64,000 nucleotides of DNA from Pollutimonas bauzanensis (GTDB taxonomy: Bacteria; Pseudomonadota; Gammaproteobacteria; Burkholderiales; Burkholderiaceae_B). Of this stretch, positions 51,298 through 60,220 are shown in pieces. The stretch covers positions 83,794-147,793 of the forward strand of contig NZ_FQXE01000005.1 of the NCBI RefSeq assembly GCF_900129885.1, read 5' to 3'. The translations under genes and the position numbers were made by a program. How positions within the stretch are numbered: position 1 is the first letter of the stretch; the number at the start of each line of letters is the position of its first letter. The notes under the pieces were generated by a model. That model was not told where the DNA came from. It saw only the letters and a list, made by a program, of their open reading frames with translations, and made no database searches.

Positions 51298-52815
51298 ATG
51301 AAGCCGGTATGGATTATTGACGATGACCAGAGCATACGGTGGGTGCTGGAAAAAGCGCTCGCGCGGGTAGCCGTCCCGGCGCAAAGCTTTGCCAGCGCCA
51401 GCGAGGTGCTTGAAGCGTTCGAGGGCGGCATGCCATCGGTGCTGGTGACAGACATACGCATGCCGGGCCAGGACGGCCTGAGCCTTTTGCATCGCATCAA
51501 GCAGGAACATCCCGACTTGCCCGTCATCGTCATGACGGCCTTCACCGATCTGAACAGCACTGTGGCGGCCTTCCAGAAAGGCGCTTTTGATTACCTGCCC
51601 AAACCTTTCGACGTCAATGCGGCCGTCGCACTGATACAGCGGGCGGCCCAGACCGCGGCCAGCGACCCGCTGGCCGAGCGCGGCCCCATCCCCGCCAGCA
51701 ACGAAGGCATCATGATGCAATCGTCATCGCCGGCGATGCAGGAAGTCTTTCGCGCTATCGGCCGCCTGGCGGCCTCCAGCGTAACGGTTTTGATCACGGG
51801 GGAATCGGGCACAGGCAAGGAACTCATCGCCAAGGCTTTGCACACGCACAGCAACCGCGCGGATGGCCCTTTTATCGCCTTGAACGCCGCGGCCATCCCC
51901 AAGGACCTGCTCGAGGCGGAACTGTTCGGCCATGAGCGCGGGGCTTTCACCGGCGCCACGCAACAGCGCCGCGGCCGCTTCGAAGAAGCGCGCAACGGCA
52001 CCTTGTTTCTCGATGAAATCGGCGATATGCCCTTCGAATTGCAGACCCGCCTGCTGCGCGTGCTGGCGGAGGGCAGCTTTTACCGGGTGGGCGGATCACA
52101 AGCCATCAATGCCGACGTGCGCATCGTGGCGGCGACCCACCAGCCGCTGGAGCAGCGCGTGGCGGAAGGGCGCTTCCGCGAGGATCTGTTTCATCGCCTC
52201 AATGTGATCCGCTTGCGGCTTCCACCTTTGCGCGAGCGCAAGGAAGATATTCCCGCGCTGGTGCAGCTGTTCATGCAGAACAGCGCCCGCGACCTGGGCG
52301 TGCCGGTGCGCCGCCTGGCGCCGCAAGCCCTGCAGGTCATGACGGCATTCGACTACCCGGGCAACATCCGCCAGCTCGAGAATTTTTGCCAATGGCTGAC
52401 GGTCATGTCGTCGAGCCAGGTCATCGAGGCCAAGGACCTGCCGCCCGAGGTGTTCGGCCTGGGGCGCGGCGCCGACTCGCAGCCGGCCTACGATGAGCAC
52501 GCCAACGCCGATGCCGGCGCGGGCGCCGCCGCCCGCAAGGAGGCGTTCGGCGCCATCGGCTCGCATGACGCGCCGTTCGCGCCCGAGGTTTCGTGGGTGT
52601 CGCTGCTGGGCCGCGAGGCGCAAGCCAGGCTGGCCCGCAACGAGCCGGCGATCATGGCGACCTTTACGCGCGACTTCGAGCGCGTATTGCTGGAAACCGC
52701 CCTGCAGTACAGCCGCGGCCGCCGCATGGAAGCGGCGCAGCGGCTGGGCATAGGCCGCAATACGCTCACCCGCAAATGCAGCGAACTGGGCTTGAACGAC
52801 GACGCGGGCGACTAG
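51298..52815 (+). CDS. glnG: NtrC nitrogen response regulator (sigma-54 activator)
   Basis: 505 residues. Receiver domain with Asp52 in VTDIRMPG, an AAA+ domain with GESGTGKELIAKALH and the sigma-54 contact loop ELFGHERGAFTGA, and a C-terminal Fis-type helix-turn-helix (RRMEAAQRLGIGRNTLTRKCSELG). Phosphorylated NtrC should act at the sites at 48568 and 48588. Confidence 0.97.
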   Translation: MKPVWIIDDDQSIRWVLEKALARVAVPAQSFASASEVLEAFEGGMPSVLVTDIRMPGQDGLSLLHRIKQEHPDLPVIVMTAFTDLNSTVAAFQKGAFDYLPKPFDVNAAVALIQRAAQTAASDPLAERGPIPASNEGIMMQSSSPAMQEVFRAIGRLAASSVTVLITGESGTGKELIAKALHTHSNRADGPFIALNAAAIPKDLLEAELFGHERGAFTGATQQRRGRFEEARNGTLFLDEIGDMPFELQTRLLRVLAEGSFYRVGGSQAINADVRIVAATHQPLEQRVAEGRFREDLFHRLNVIRLRLPPLRERKEDIPALVQLFMQNSARDLGVPVRRLAPQALQVMTAFDYPGNIRQLENFCQWLTVMSSSQVIEAKDLPPEVFGLGRGADSQPAYDEHANADAGAGAAARKEAFGAIGSHDAPFAPEVSWVSLLGREAQARLARNEPAIMATFTRDFERVLLETALQYSRGRRMEAAQRLGIGRNTLTRKCSELGLNDDAGD

Positions 52816-52863
52816 CCGGCCGCGCTTTCAGGGCGGCATCCCCGCCGCCCGGAGGTCCCGGCG

Positions 52864-53646
52864 TCAGCTCGCCTCGCCCCGCAGATAGGCCTGCGCGCGC
52901 TGCGCCATCAGGGCTTCGCGCTTGACGAAGTCGGCCACGCAGGCGCTGGCTGGATTGTTATGCAAACCGTAGGGGCTGTCCCATTGGGCGATGGCTCCGT
53001 CTTGCATCACGCCGATGCGATCGGCGATGGCAAAGGCTTCCGCCTGATTGTGGGTAACCAGGATGGCGGTGTGGCCGGTTTTCTTCAGGATGTCGCGCAC
53101 CTCGAAGGCCAGGCGCTCCCGGGTATCGACATCGAGGTTGGAAAAAGGCTCGTCGAGCAGCAGCAGCTCGGGTTCGGGCGCGAGCGCGCGCGCGAGCGCG
53201 ACGCGCTGCTGCTGGCCGCCGGACAGTTCATGCGGATACCGCCGGCCGGACGCCTCCAGGCCGACCAATGACAGCAGTTCGCCGATACGCGCCTTGCGCC
53301 GCGGCTTGCTCCAGCGGCGCAGGCCGAAGGCGATGTTTTTTTCCACATTCAGATGCGGAAACAGCGCATAGTCCTGAAACATCATGCCCACATGCCTGTG
53401 TTCCGGTTCCACCTGGTGCCCGGGCGCCGACAGCTGCGTGTCGCCCAGCCAGATAGCCCCCGCGCGCAGCGGTTCGAAGCCGGCTATGGCGCGCAGCACG
53501 GTGGTCTTGCCGCAACCGGAGGCGCCCAGCAGGCAGCCTATATGGCCCTGCTCCAGGTCCAGGGACAGATGGTCCACCACGGGCACCACGCCGTCGGGGG
53601 TGTCGTATGCCAGCGAAATATGATCGAGCTTGAGTAATTGCGACAT
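52864..53646 (-). CDS. ABC transporter ATPase, Fbp-type (ferric iron)
   Basis: 260 residues from ATG 53646. Walker A GASGCGKTT (about 42-50), Q-loop MMFQDYALFPHL, signature LSGGQQQRVALARAL and Walker B ELLLLDEP are all intact. FbpC/PotA-type subunits usually have about 350 residues with a C-terminal TOBE regulatory region; here that region is missing. It sits one base after the permease gene and energises the iron transporter. Confidence 0.9.
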   Translation of the reverse strand: MSQLLKLDHISLAYDTPDGVVPVVDHLSLDLEQGHIGCLLGASGCGKTTVLRAIAGFEPLRAGAIWLGDTQLSAPGHQVEPEHRHVGMMFQDYALFPHLNVEKNIAFGLRRWSKPRRKARIGELLSLVGLEASGRRYPHELSGGQQQRVALARALAPEPELLLLDEPFSNLDVDTRERLAFEVRDILKKTGHTAILVTHNQAEAFAIADRIGVMQDGAIAQWDSPYGLHNNPASACVADFVKREALMAQRAQAYLRGEAS

Positions 53647-53647
53647 G

Positions 53648-55315
53648 TCAGTGCGCCGATTTGAATTGAGTGCGCGCCAGCAGGATGACTGGCAGCAAGC
53701 CTGCGAGAACGATGGCCAGCGCCGCGACGGACCCTTCTTCATAAGTCCCGCGGGCGGCTTCGGCATAGAGCCATGTGGCCAGGGTGTCGAAATTCACCGG
53801 CCGCAACAGCAGGGTGGCCGGAAGTTCTTTCATGGCGTCCACGAAGATCAGCAGGGCCGCCGCGCCCAATGCCGGGCGCAGCAGCGGCAGGTGAATGCGC
53901 CGCAAGGCGCCGCCCGGGGTTTCGCCCAGCAAGCGCGCGGCTTGCTCCATGGACGGCGGAATGCGCGCCAGGCCGGATTCGATGCCGCCTATGGATATGG
54001 CCAGGAAGCGGATGACGTAGGCGCACACCAATGCCGTCGTGCTGCCCATCAGCAGCAAACCGGGCTCCGGGTTGCCCAGCAGGCGCCAGAGCCAGGACGC
54101 CAGCCCGTCGACGAGCACGATGGGGCTCAGCAAACCTATCGCCAGCACCGTTCCCGGAACCGCGTATCCGCAGGTGGCCACGCGGGCGCCCAATTTTGCC
54201 AGGGTGAAGGGCGCGCCATGCCGAAGCGAGCGCGCCGCCCAGGCGATGACCAGTCCGCAAGCCAGCGTGGCTATCGTCGCCAGCAGCGCCACTTTTACGG
54301 TGTTGTAGCCGCTGAGCAATAACTGGTCGGACACGGCGCCCACGCTATTGAAATGCTTGATGGTTTCGTTGAGCAGATACAGGGCGGGCGCGACGAAGCC
54401 GACAAGAACCGGAATCCAGCCCAGCGCAAAGGCGATCGCGGCCGCCCGGCCCCTGAGCTTTCTGGGCTGGACGGGCCTTGCCCGCTGCGTGCTGGCATAG
54501 CGCTGGCGCCGCCGGCCATGCCGTTCGACCAGGATCAGCACCGCCACGATGGACAGCATGGCGAGCGCAATCTGGGCCGCCCCGGCGAGGTCCGAGCGCG
54601 TGACCCAGGTGGTGTAGACCGACACGGTCAGCGTCTGCACGCCCAGGAATTCCGAGGCGCCTATATCGTTGAGGGTTTCCAGCAAGGCCAGGCTTACGCC
54701 CACGGCAATGGCCGGGCGCGCCATCGGCAACGCCACCCGGAAAAACGTGCCGCGGCCCGACTCGCCCAGCACCCGGGCGGCTTCGAGCAGGCTGGCCGCC
54801 TGCGTCGCGAACATGACGCGCGTGCTCAGGTATACATAGGGATAAAGCACGAAGCCCAGCAGGAATACCGCCCCGGGCAAAGACCGCAAGTCGGGCAGGC
54901 GGAATTGGCGCGGGCTGTCGTAGCCCAGGATGTCGCGCAGCAAAGTCTGCACGGGCCCTATGGGATGCAGGATATCCAGGTAGGCAAACGCGACGATATA
55001 GGTCGGCACGGCGAGCGGCAGCAGCAGGGCCCATGACAATATCCGGCGGGAGGGAAACTGGAAGGCGGTGATCAGCCATGCGCTGCCCACGCCCAGGCAG
55101 CTTACCAGGATGCCCACGCCCAGCAGCAGCAGCGCCGTGTTGCGCAAGGCCGTGGGCAGCACGTAGGACAGCAGGTGCGACCAGTGCTGCGCCGATCCCT
55201 GTAGCGCGAACCAGGACAAGGCGACGACAGGAGCGAGCACGCACAAGGCGATCGCCATGGCGCCAGCCCGCCAGCCCAGGCCAGCCTCACATGAAAAAAA
55301 ACGGCGCAAATACAA
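53648..55315 (-). CDS. ABC transporter permease, Fbp-type (ferric iron)
   Basis: A duplicated permease of about 555 residues with roughly 12 membrane segments in two homologous halves. Each half has an EAA-like loop for the ATPase (EAARVLGESGRGTFFRVALPMARPAI and EQAARLLGETPGGALRRIHLPLLRPAL). The start is uncertain. A terminator-like hairpin at 55344-55367 lies between this gene and the binding-protein gene, so a start after it is preferred: TTG 55315 (AGGA upstream). GTG 55354, TTG 55405 and ATG 55258 are alternatives in the same frame. Confidence 0.9.
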   Translation of the reverse strand: MYLRRFFSCEAGLGWRAGAMAIALCVLAPVVALSWFALQGSAQHWSHLLSYVLPTALRNTALLLLGVGILVSCLGVGSAWLITAFQFPSRRILSWALLLPLAVPTYIVAFAYLDILHPIGPVQTLLRDILGYDSPRQFRLPDLRSLPGAVFLLGFVLYPYVYLSTRVMFATQAASLLEAARVLGESGRGTFFRVALPMARPAIAVGVSLALLETLNDIGASEFLGVQTLTVSVYTTWVTRSDLAGAAQIALAMLSIVAVLILVERHGRRRQRYASTQRARPVQPRKLRGRAAAIAFALGWIPVLVGFVAPALYLLNETIKHFNSVGAVSDQLLLSGYNTVKVALLATIATLACGLVIAWAARSLRHGAPFTLAKLGARVATCGYAVPGTVLAIGLLSPIVLVDGLASWLWRLLGNPEPGLLLMGSTTALVCAYVIRFLAISIGGIESGLARIPPSMEQAARLLGETPGGALRRIHLPLLRPALGAAALLIFVDAMKELPATLLLRPVNFDTLATWLYAEAARGTYEEGSVAALAIVLAGLLPVILLARTQFKSAH

Positions 55316-55343
55316 CGGCGGGTATTCCTGCAAAAGTCGAGAA

Positions 55344-55367
55344 AACGCGGGCACGACGGCCCGCGTT
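55344..55367 (-). terminator. Hairpin between binding-protein and permease genes
   Basis: Perfect 9-bp arms AACGCGGGC (55344-55352) and GCCCGCGTT (55359-55367) with a 6-base loop, followed by TTTT on the minus strand. Partial termination here would give more binding protein than permease, a common pattern in ABC operons. Confidence 0.6.
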
Positions 55368-55388
55368 GATCGGGGAAAGGCCGGCCGT

Positions 55389-56435
55389 TCAGTCGTTGAA
55401 TCCAACTTTATCTACCAGTTCGCTGGCTTGCTTGCGGTGCTTGGCGATTTCGGCAAGGGGCAGGGGATCGACGACCAGGGTGCCGAAACTGGCCACGACG
55501 GGGTCGAGCTTGACTCCCGCCTTGACCGGATATTCGTAGTTGGCATTGGCATACAGGCTTTGCGCCTTGTCGGACACCAGGTACTCGAGCAGCTTGATGG
55601 CGTCGGCTTTGTTCGGCGCGTGCCTGGCAACGGCCGCGCCGGAAATATTGACATGGGTGCCGCGGCTGTTTTCGTTGGCGAAAGTCGGGCGCACCACTTT
55701 GATGGAGTCGCCCCATTTGCGGGCGTCAGTGCCCGGTTCGGCGTTCTTCATCTGGCCCACATAATAGGCGTTGGCGATGCCGATATCGCAGATCCCGCCC
55801 AGGATGTCGCGCGCCACATCGCGGTCGCCGCCGGCCGCCTTGCGCCCGAGGTTGTTCTTGACATTGCGCAGCCACGCTTCGGTGGCTGGCGCGCCGTCGT
55901 GGGCGATCATGGCGGCGATAAGGGCGGTGTTGTAGGGATGCTGGCCGGAGCGTATGCAGACCTTGCCCTTCCACTTGGGATCGGCGAAGGCTTCATAGGT
56001 AATGGCGTTGACATCGAGGTCTTTGGCCACATAGGCTACGCGATCGCGCAGGGAAAGGGCGTACCACTGATTGTCCGCGCCACGCAAATTGGCGGGTATG
56101 GTTTCGTTCAGGATCTTGGATTCGATGGGCTGGGTGATGCCGGCGTCGACCAGATCCAGCAAATTGCCGATGTCTACCGTCATGAGCACGTCGGCCGGGG
56201 ATTTGGCGCCTTCGGCCTTGACCCGTTCGATCAGCCCGTCCTTGACGAAAACGGTATTGACCTTCACCCCGCTGTCCTTGGTGAACTCGTCGAGCAGGGG
56301 TTGTATCAGCTTGGGCTCGCGCGTCGTGTACAGGCTGACATCGGCTGCGGCCGTTGCGGAAACGGCCGATAAGGCGGTTAGGCCGGCGAGCATGAATGGC
56401 CGGAACAAGGGCCGTGGCTCTCGGTTTGAGCGCAT
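55389..56435 (-). CDS. Ferric-iron ABC substrate-binding protein, FbpA/IdiA-like
   Basis: 348 residues from ATG 56435, with AGGAG upstream. The signal peptide ends ATAAADVSLYTTREP. The mature part is of the FbpA/FutA type: DVLMTVDIGNLLDLVDAGI, WYALSLRDRVAYVAKD, and IANAYYVGQMKNAE with the tyrosine pair that binds Fe(III). It captures ferric iron in the periplasm for the permease and ATPase genes that follow. A Fur-like box lies about 70 bases upstream. Confidence 0.92.
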   Translation of the reverse strand: MRSNREPRPLFRPFMLAGLTALSAVSATAAADVSLYTTREPKLIQPLLDEFTKDSGVKVNTVFVKDGLIERVKAEGAKSPADVLMTVDIGNLLDLVDAGITQPIESKILNETIPANLRGADNQWYALSLRDRVAYVAKDLDVNAITYEAFADPKWKGKVCIRSGQHPYNTALIAAMIAHDGAPATEAWLRNVKNNLGRKAAGGDRDVARDILGGICDIGIANAYYVGQMKNAEPGTDARKWGDSIKVVRPTFANENSRGTHVNISGAAVARHAPNKADAIKLLEYLVSDKAQSLYANANYEYPVKAGVKLDPVVASFGTLVVDPLPLAEIAKHRKQASELVDKVGFND

Positions 56436-56503
56436 TGGAGTTCTCCTGAAGGAAAGGGTGGAAATGGCGTGCGTGATGAGAACCCGGCGCATGAACGCCT
56501 GAA

Positions 56504-56518
56504 TGGAAATGATTCTCA
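56504..56518 (-). promoter_or_regulatory. Fur-like box upstream of the ferric ABC operon
   Basis: The minus strand reads TGAGAATCATTTCCA, 11 of 14 positions of the 7-1-7 Fur model, about 70 bases before the binding-protein start. The rest of the 391-base gap to fpr (56436-56826) holds only a possible small ORF at 56630. Confidence 0.65.
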
Positions 56519-56629
56519 TATGGATACCTGAAAAATACCTGAAAGATAGCAGACTATGGCTAACTATTCAATGTGCACGATGGCCGCCCGGATATGCCCC
56601 TGTCTTTATTGAGGTTTATTTGATCCATC

Positions 56630-56749
56630 TTAAACTGGCCGCTCTTTACCCTTGGGGCCGGCCTTGATTTCCGCCGCGCCGGCCGTAATATCCTTGATGA
56701 GCGTCAGGCTTTCAGGCAGCGGCTTGTCCGTCAGGCTAAAATCGGGCAT
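56630..56749 (-). CDS. Possible 39-residue protein
   Basis: A short frame, ATG to TAA, reading MPDFSLTDKPLPE ... AAEIKAGPKGKERPV. Codon use resembles real genes of this genome, and composition is mixed rather than low-complexity. It lies alone between the divergent ferric ABC operon and fpr. No family is recognised; it could be a small protein or chance. Confidence 0.35.
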   Translation of the reverse strand: MPDFSLTDKPLPESLTLIKDITAGAAEIKAGPKGKERPV

Positions 56750-56826
56750 TTCCGCGCCGCAAGGCCCCAGCATCCGCGATGCTCGTTATCTTCCCCCGCC
56801 GCGGGCAACCCACTTGATACAGACAC

Positions 56827-57603
56827 ATGGCAGCCTTTAATACAGAGCAGGTTCTGAACGTTCGTCACTGGAATGACACCTTGTTTTCTTTTACCACCAC
56901 CCGCGATCCCGCCTTGCGTTTCCACAATGGCCATTTCGTGATGCTGGGGCTGGAAGTCAACGGCAAGCCGCTGATGCGCGCTTACAGCATCGCCAGCGCC
57001 AACTACGAGGAAAACCTGGAATTCCTCAGCATCAAGGTCCAGGACGGCCCGCTCACCTCGCGCCTGCAGCACCTGAAGGAAGGCGACACGGTGCTGGTCA
57101 GCAAAAAGCCCGTCGGCACCCTGGTGGTGGACGACCTGAAGCCGGGCAAACATCTTTATCTGTTCGCCACCGGCACCGGCCTGGCCCCGTTCATGAGCAT
57201 CATCAAAGACCCGGATGTCTATGAGCGCTTCGAAAAAGTCATATTGCTGCATGGCGTGCGCTTCAAAAGCGAACTGGCCTATTCCGACTATATCCAGAAC
57301 GAGCTGCCCAACAACGAATTCTTCGGCGACGTCGTTCGCGAAAAACTGATCTACTACCCGACGGTCACGCGCGAGCCTTTCCGCAATCAGGGGCGCATCA
57401 CCGACATGGTCGAAAGCGGCAAGCTTTTCGCCGATATCGGCCTGCCGCCGCTCAACCCCGAAACCGACCGCGCCATGCTCTGCGGCAGTCCGCACATGCT
57501 CGCCGATATCAGCGCCATGCTCGACAAGCGGGGCTTCGTGGTGTCCGGCGGGGTGGGGCAGCCCGGCGACTACGTGATCGAACGGGCGTTTGTGGAAAAA
57601 TAG
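56827..57603 (+). CDS. fpr: Ferredoxin/flavodoxin-NADP+ reductase
   Basis: 258 residues. FAD-binding RAYSIASANYEE (RxYS), NADP site GTGLAPFMSII and the C-terminal FVEK characteristic of bacterial Fpr enzymes (the final residues stack on FAD). It moves electrons between NADPH and ferredoxin or flavodoxin, supporting Fe-S assembly and oxidative-stress response. Full length. Confidence 0.94.
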   Translation: MAAFNTEQVLNVRHWNDTLFSFTTTRDPALRFHNGHFVMLGLEVNGKPLMRAYSIASANYEENLEFLSIKVQDGPLTSRLQHLKEGDTVLVSKKPVGTLVVDDLKPGKHLYLFATGTGLAPFMSIIKDPDVYERFEKVILLHGVRFKSELAYSDYIQNELPNNEFFGDVVREKLIYYPTVTREPFRNQGRITDMVESGKLFADIGLPPLNPETDRAMLCGSPHMLADISAMLDKRGFVVSGGVGQPGDYVIERAFVEK

Positions 57604-57693
57604 TGGCGCCAGCCGTATGGGGGGCTTGTTAATTCAAGCTATAGATGATTACACTCTGATAGTTGTTTTATTGACTTTACAGAGACTACATCT

Positions 57694-58080
57694 ATGGCCA
57701 AGCAAATTATTCATACTGATACGGCTCCCGCTGCAGTCGGCCCTTATTCCCAGGCAGTGGCGGCCGGGCCCGGAAAAACGGTGTATTTATCCGGCCAGAT
57801 CGGCCTCGAGCCCGGCACCGGCGAGCTGGTCTCGGAGAATTTCGAAGGCCAGGTGCGGCAGTCTTTCGCCAATATGCAGGCGGTGATCGAAGCCGCCGGC
57901 GGTACGCTGGAACACATAGTCAAGCTTACCCTGTTCCTGACGGACCTCAGCAAGTTCGCCAGCGCCAACGCCATCATGGCCGACATCATTCCCCAGCCTT
58001 TTCCTGCGCGTTCCACGATAGGCGTCGCCAGTCTGCCCAAGGGGGCGCAGTTCGAGGTTGAAGCAGTCATCGTCATTTAA
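57694..58080 (+). CDS. ridA: RidA-family enamine/imine deaminase
   Basis: 128 residues. Starts TDTAPAAVGPYSQAV and has IGLEPGTGELV, then GVASLPKGAQFEVEAVIV with the conserved Arg region (PARSTIGVA) that binds the imine. RidA destroys reactive 2-aminoacrylate left by threonine/serine dehydratases. Full length, 90 bases after fpr and 12 bases before recG. Confidence 0.94.
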   Translation: MAKQIIHTDTAPAAVGPYSQAVAAGPGKTVYLSGQIGLEPGTGELVSENFEGQVRQSFANMQAVIEAAGGTLEHIVKLTLFLTDLSKFASANAIMADIIPQPFPARSTIGVASLPKGAQFEVEAVIVI

Positions 58081-58092
58081 GCAGGCGCCCGG

Positions 58093-60189
58093 GTGGTTGC
58101 TGTGACGGCTACTGGCGGCAAGGCGCGCGGGCCTGCGCGGCAGCAGCCTGCGGCCAAGTCCGGCTCGCTGATCGAACGCAAATTGCTGCATCTGGGTTTG
58201 CGCGATCCCTCCGATTTCGTCGTGCATCTGCCCATACGCTATGAAGACGAAACGCAGGTAAGGCCTATTTTGTCGGTGTATCCCGGCGCGCCGGCGCAGG
58301 TCGAGGGCGAGGTGATACGCAGCGAGGTCCAGTTCCGGCCGCGCCGCCAGCTGCATGCGGTCATTGACGACGGCACCGGCCAGTTGGCCTTGCGCTGGCT
58401 GAATTTTTATCCCAGCCAGCAAAAGCAGGTGGCCGAGGGCAAGCGCGTGCGCGTGCGGGGCGAGGTGCGCAGCGGCTTTGGCGGCTACGAGATGGTGCAT
58501 CCCAGGGTGACGGTGGCCGGCGCGGCATTGCCCGACGCGCTCACGCCGGTGTATCCCACCACCGATGGCCTGTCGCAGGCCAGCTTGCGCAAGGCGATAG
58601 ATCAGGCGCTGGGGGTGGCCGATCTGTCGGATACCCTGCCGCAAGAAATCTGCGAACGCTATGGCCTGATTCCCTTTGCCGAAGCGATCCGTGTATTGCA
58701 CCACCCGCCGCCCAATGTCTCGTATAACCAGCTGATCGAGCGCGGGCATCCGGCCTGGACGCGCATCAAGTTCGATGAATTGCTGGCCCAGCAATTGTCG
58801 CTGGCCGCGGCGCGGGCGGCGCGCCGCCGGCAACGCGCGCGCCCGCTCGCCGGCGACCGGGGCGATCTGGTGCAGGCCTTGCTGCGCCGCTTGCCCTTTA
58901 CGCTGACGGCGGCGCAGGAACGCGTGATAGGCGAGATTTCCCGCGACCTGTCCCGTTCCTTCCCCATGCACCGCCTGCTGCAGGGCGATGTGGGCAGCGG
59001 CAAGACCATCGTGGCGGCATTCGCCGCAGCCCAGGCGATCTCGAGCAAAAGCCAGGTCGCCATCATGGCGCCCACCGAACTCCTTGCCGAACAGCATTTC
59101 CAGAAGCTGGTCGGCTGGCTGGAGCCGCTGGGCATAACGGTGGCCTGGCTCACCGGCAGCCTTGCCGCCAAGGCGCGCAAGGCTGCCGGCGAGGCCATCG
59201 AGTCAGGCCGCGCCCAACTGGTCATAGGCACGCAGGCGCTGATCCAGGACAAGGTCAGTTTCGCCAATCTGGGTCTGGTCATACTCGACGAGCAGCACCG
59301 GTTTGGCGTGGGACAGCGCCTGGAGTTGAGCCGCAAAGGAGAGGACTCCGAGGGCAGCCTGGCCATGCTTCCGCACCAGTTGAGCATGAGCGCGACGCCG
59401 ATACCGCGCACCCTGGCCATGTCGTTTTTCGCGGACCTCGACGTATCGGTAATCGATGAGCTGCCTCCGGGACGCCGCCCGGTGCTGACCAAGCTCGTCG
59501 CCGATACGCGGCGCGACGAGGTGCTGGGCCACGTGGTTGCCGAAGTCAGGCAAGGGCGCCAGGCATATTGGGTATGCCCGCTGGTCGAAGAAAGCGAGGC
59601 CTTGCAGCTGCAGACGGCGGTGGACACCCATGCCAGGCTGGTTCTGGCGCTGCCCGATATGCACGTAGGCCTGATCCATGGCCGCCTGCCCACCGCCGCC
59701 AAGCAGCAGGTGATGCAGGATTTCCGCGACGGCGCGGTCGACCTCCTGGTCGCGACGACGGTGATCGAGGTCGGAGTGGACGTGCCCAATGCGTCCCTGA
59801 TGATTATCGAACACGCCGAGCGCTTCGGCCTGGCGCAGCTGCACCAGCTGCGCGGCCGGGTGGGGCGCGGCAGCCGGCAATCGGTGTGTGTGCTGATGTA
59901 CCAGGCGCCCTTGTCGGCGGTGGCGCGCCAGCGCCTGCGCGCCATGTACGAGACGGCCGACGGCTTCGAAATCGCCCGCCGCGACCTGGAGCAGCGCGGG
60001 CCCGGGGAATTCCTGGGGGTGCGCCAGTCCGGCCAGGAATTATTGCGTTTTGCCAGTATCGAGACCGACGCCATGATCGTCGAGCAGGCGCAAGAGGCCG
60101 CGCGGGATTTGCGCGACCGCTATCCCGAACACGCGCGCGCCCATCTGCAACGATGGATGCGCGGCAAACAGGACTTTCTGCGCAGCTAG
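58093..60189 (+). CDS. recG: ATP-dependent DNA helicase RecG
   Basis: 698 residues. An N-terminal OB-fold wedge domain (about 60-160) is followed by the helicase core: GDVGSGKTIVAAFAAAQ (Walker A), DEQHRFGVGQR (DEQH), SATPIPRTLAMS, and QLHQLRGRVGRGSRQSVC at the end. It remodels stalled replication forks. GTG 58093 is used; GTG 58102 is equally possible. recG next to oxyR is a conserved pair in many proteobacteria. Confidence 0.95.
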   Translation: MVAVTATGGKARGPARQQPAAKSGSLIERKLLHLGLRDPSDFVVHLPIRYEDETQVRPILSVYPGAPAQVEGEVIRSEVQFRPRRQLHAVIDDGTGQLALRWLNFYPSQQKQVAEGKRVRVRGEVRSGFGGYEMVHPRVTVAGAALPDALTPVYPTTDGLSQASLRKAIDQALGVADLSDTLPQEICERYGLIPFAEAIRVLHHPPPNVSYNQLIERGHPAWTRIKFDELLAQQLSLAAARAARRRQRARPLAGDRGDLVQALLRRLPFTLTAAQERVIGEISRDLSRSFPMHRLLQGDVGSGKTIVAAFAAAQAISSKSQVAIMAPTELLAEQHFQKLVGWLEPLGITVAWLTGSLAAKARKAAGEAIESGRAQLVIGTQALIQDKVSFANLGLVILDEQHRFGVGQRLELSRKGEDSEGSLAMLPHQLSMSATPIPRTLAMSFFADLDVSVIDELPPGRRPVLTKLVADTRRDEVLGHVVAEVRQGRQAYWVCPLVEESEALQLQTAVDTHARLVLALPDMHVGLIHGRLPTAAKQQVMQDFRDGAVDLLVATTVIEVGVDVPNASLMIIEHAERFGLAQLHQLRGRVGRGSRQSVCVLMYQAPLSAVARQRLRAMYETADGFEIARRDLEQRGPGEFLGVRQSGQELLRFASIETDAMIVEQAQEAARDLRDRYPEHARAHLQRWMRGKQDFLRS

Positions 60190-60220
60190 CGCGGGCCTAC
60201 TTTTTAATGCGAGATACGTG

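Noticed and set aside
53085..55244. Long alternative frames opposite or within the ferric ABC genes
   Set aside because: They are out of frame with clear transporter domains and lack any motif.
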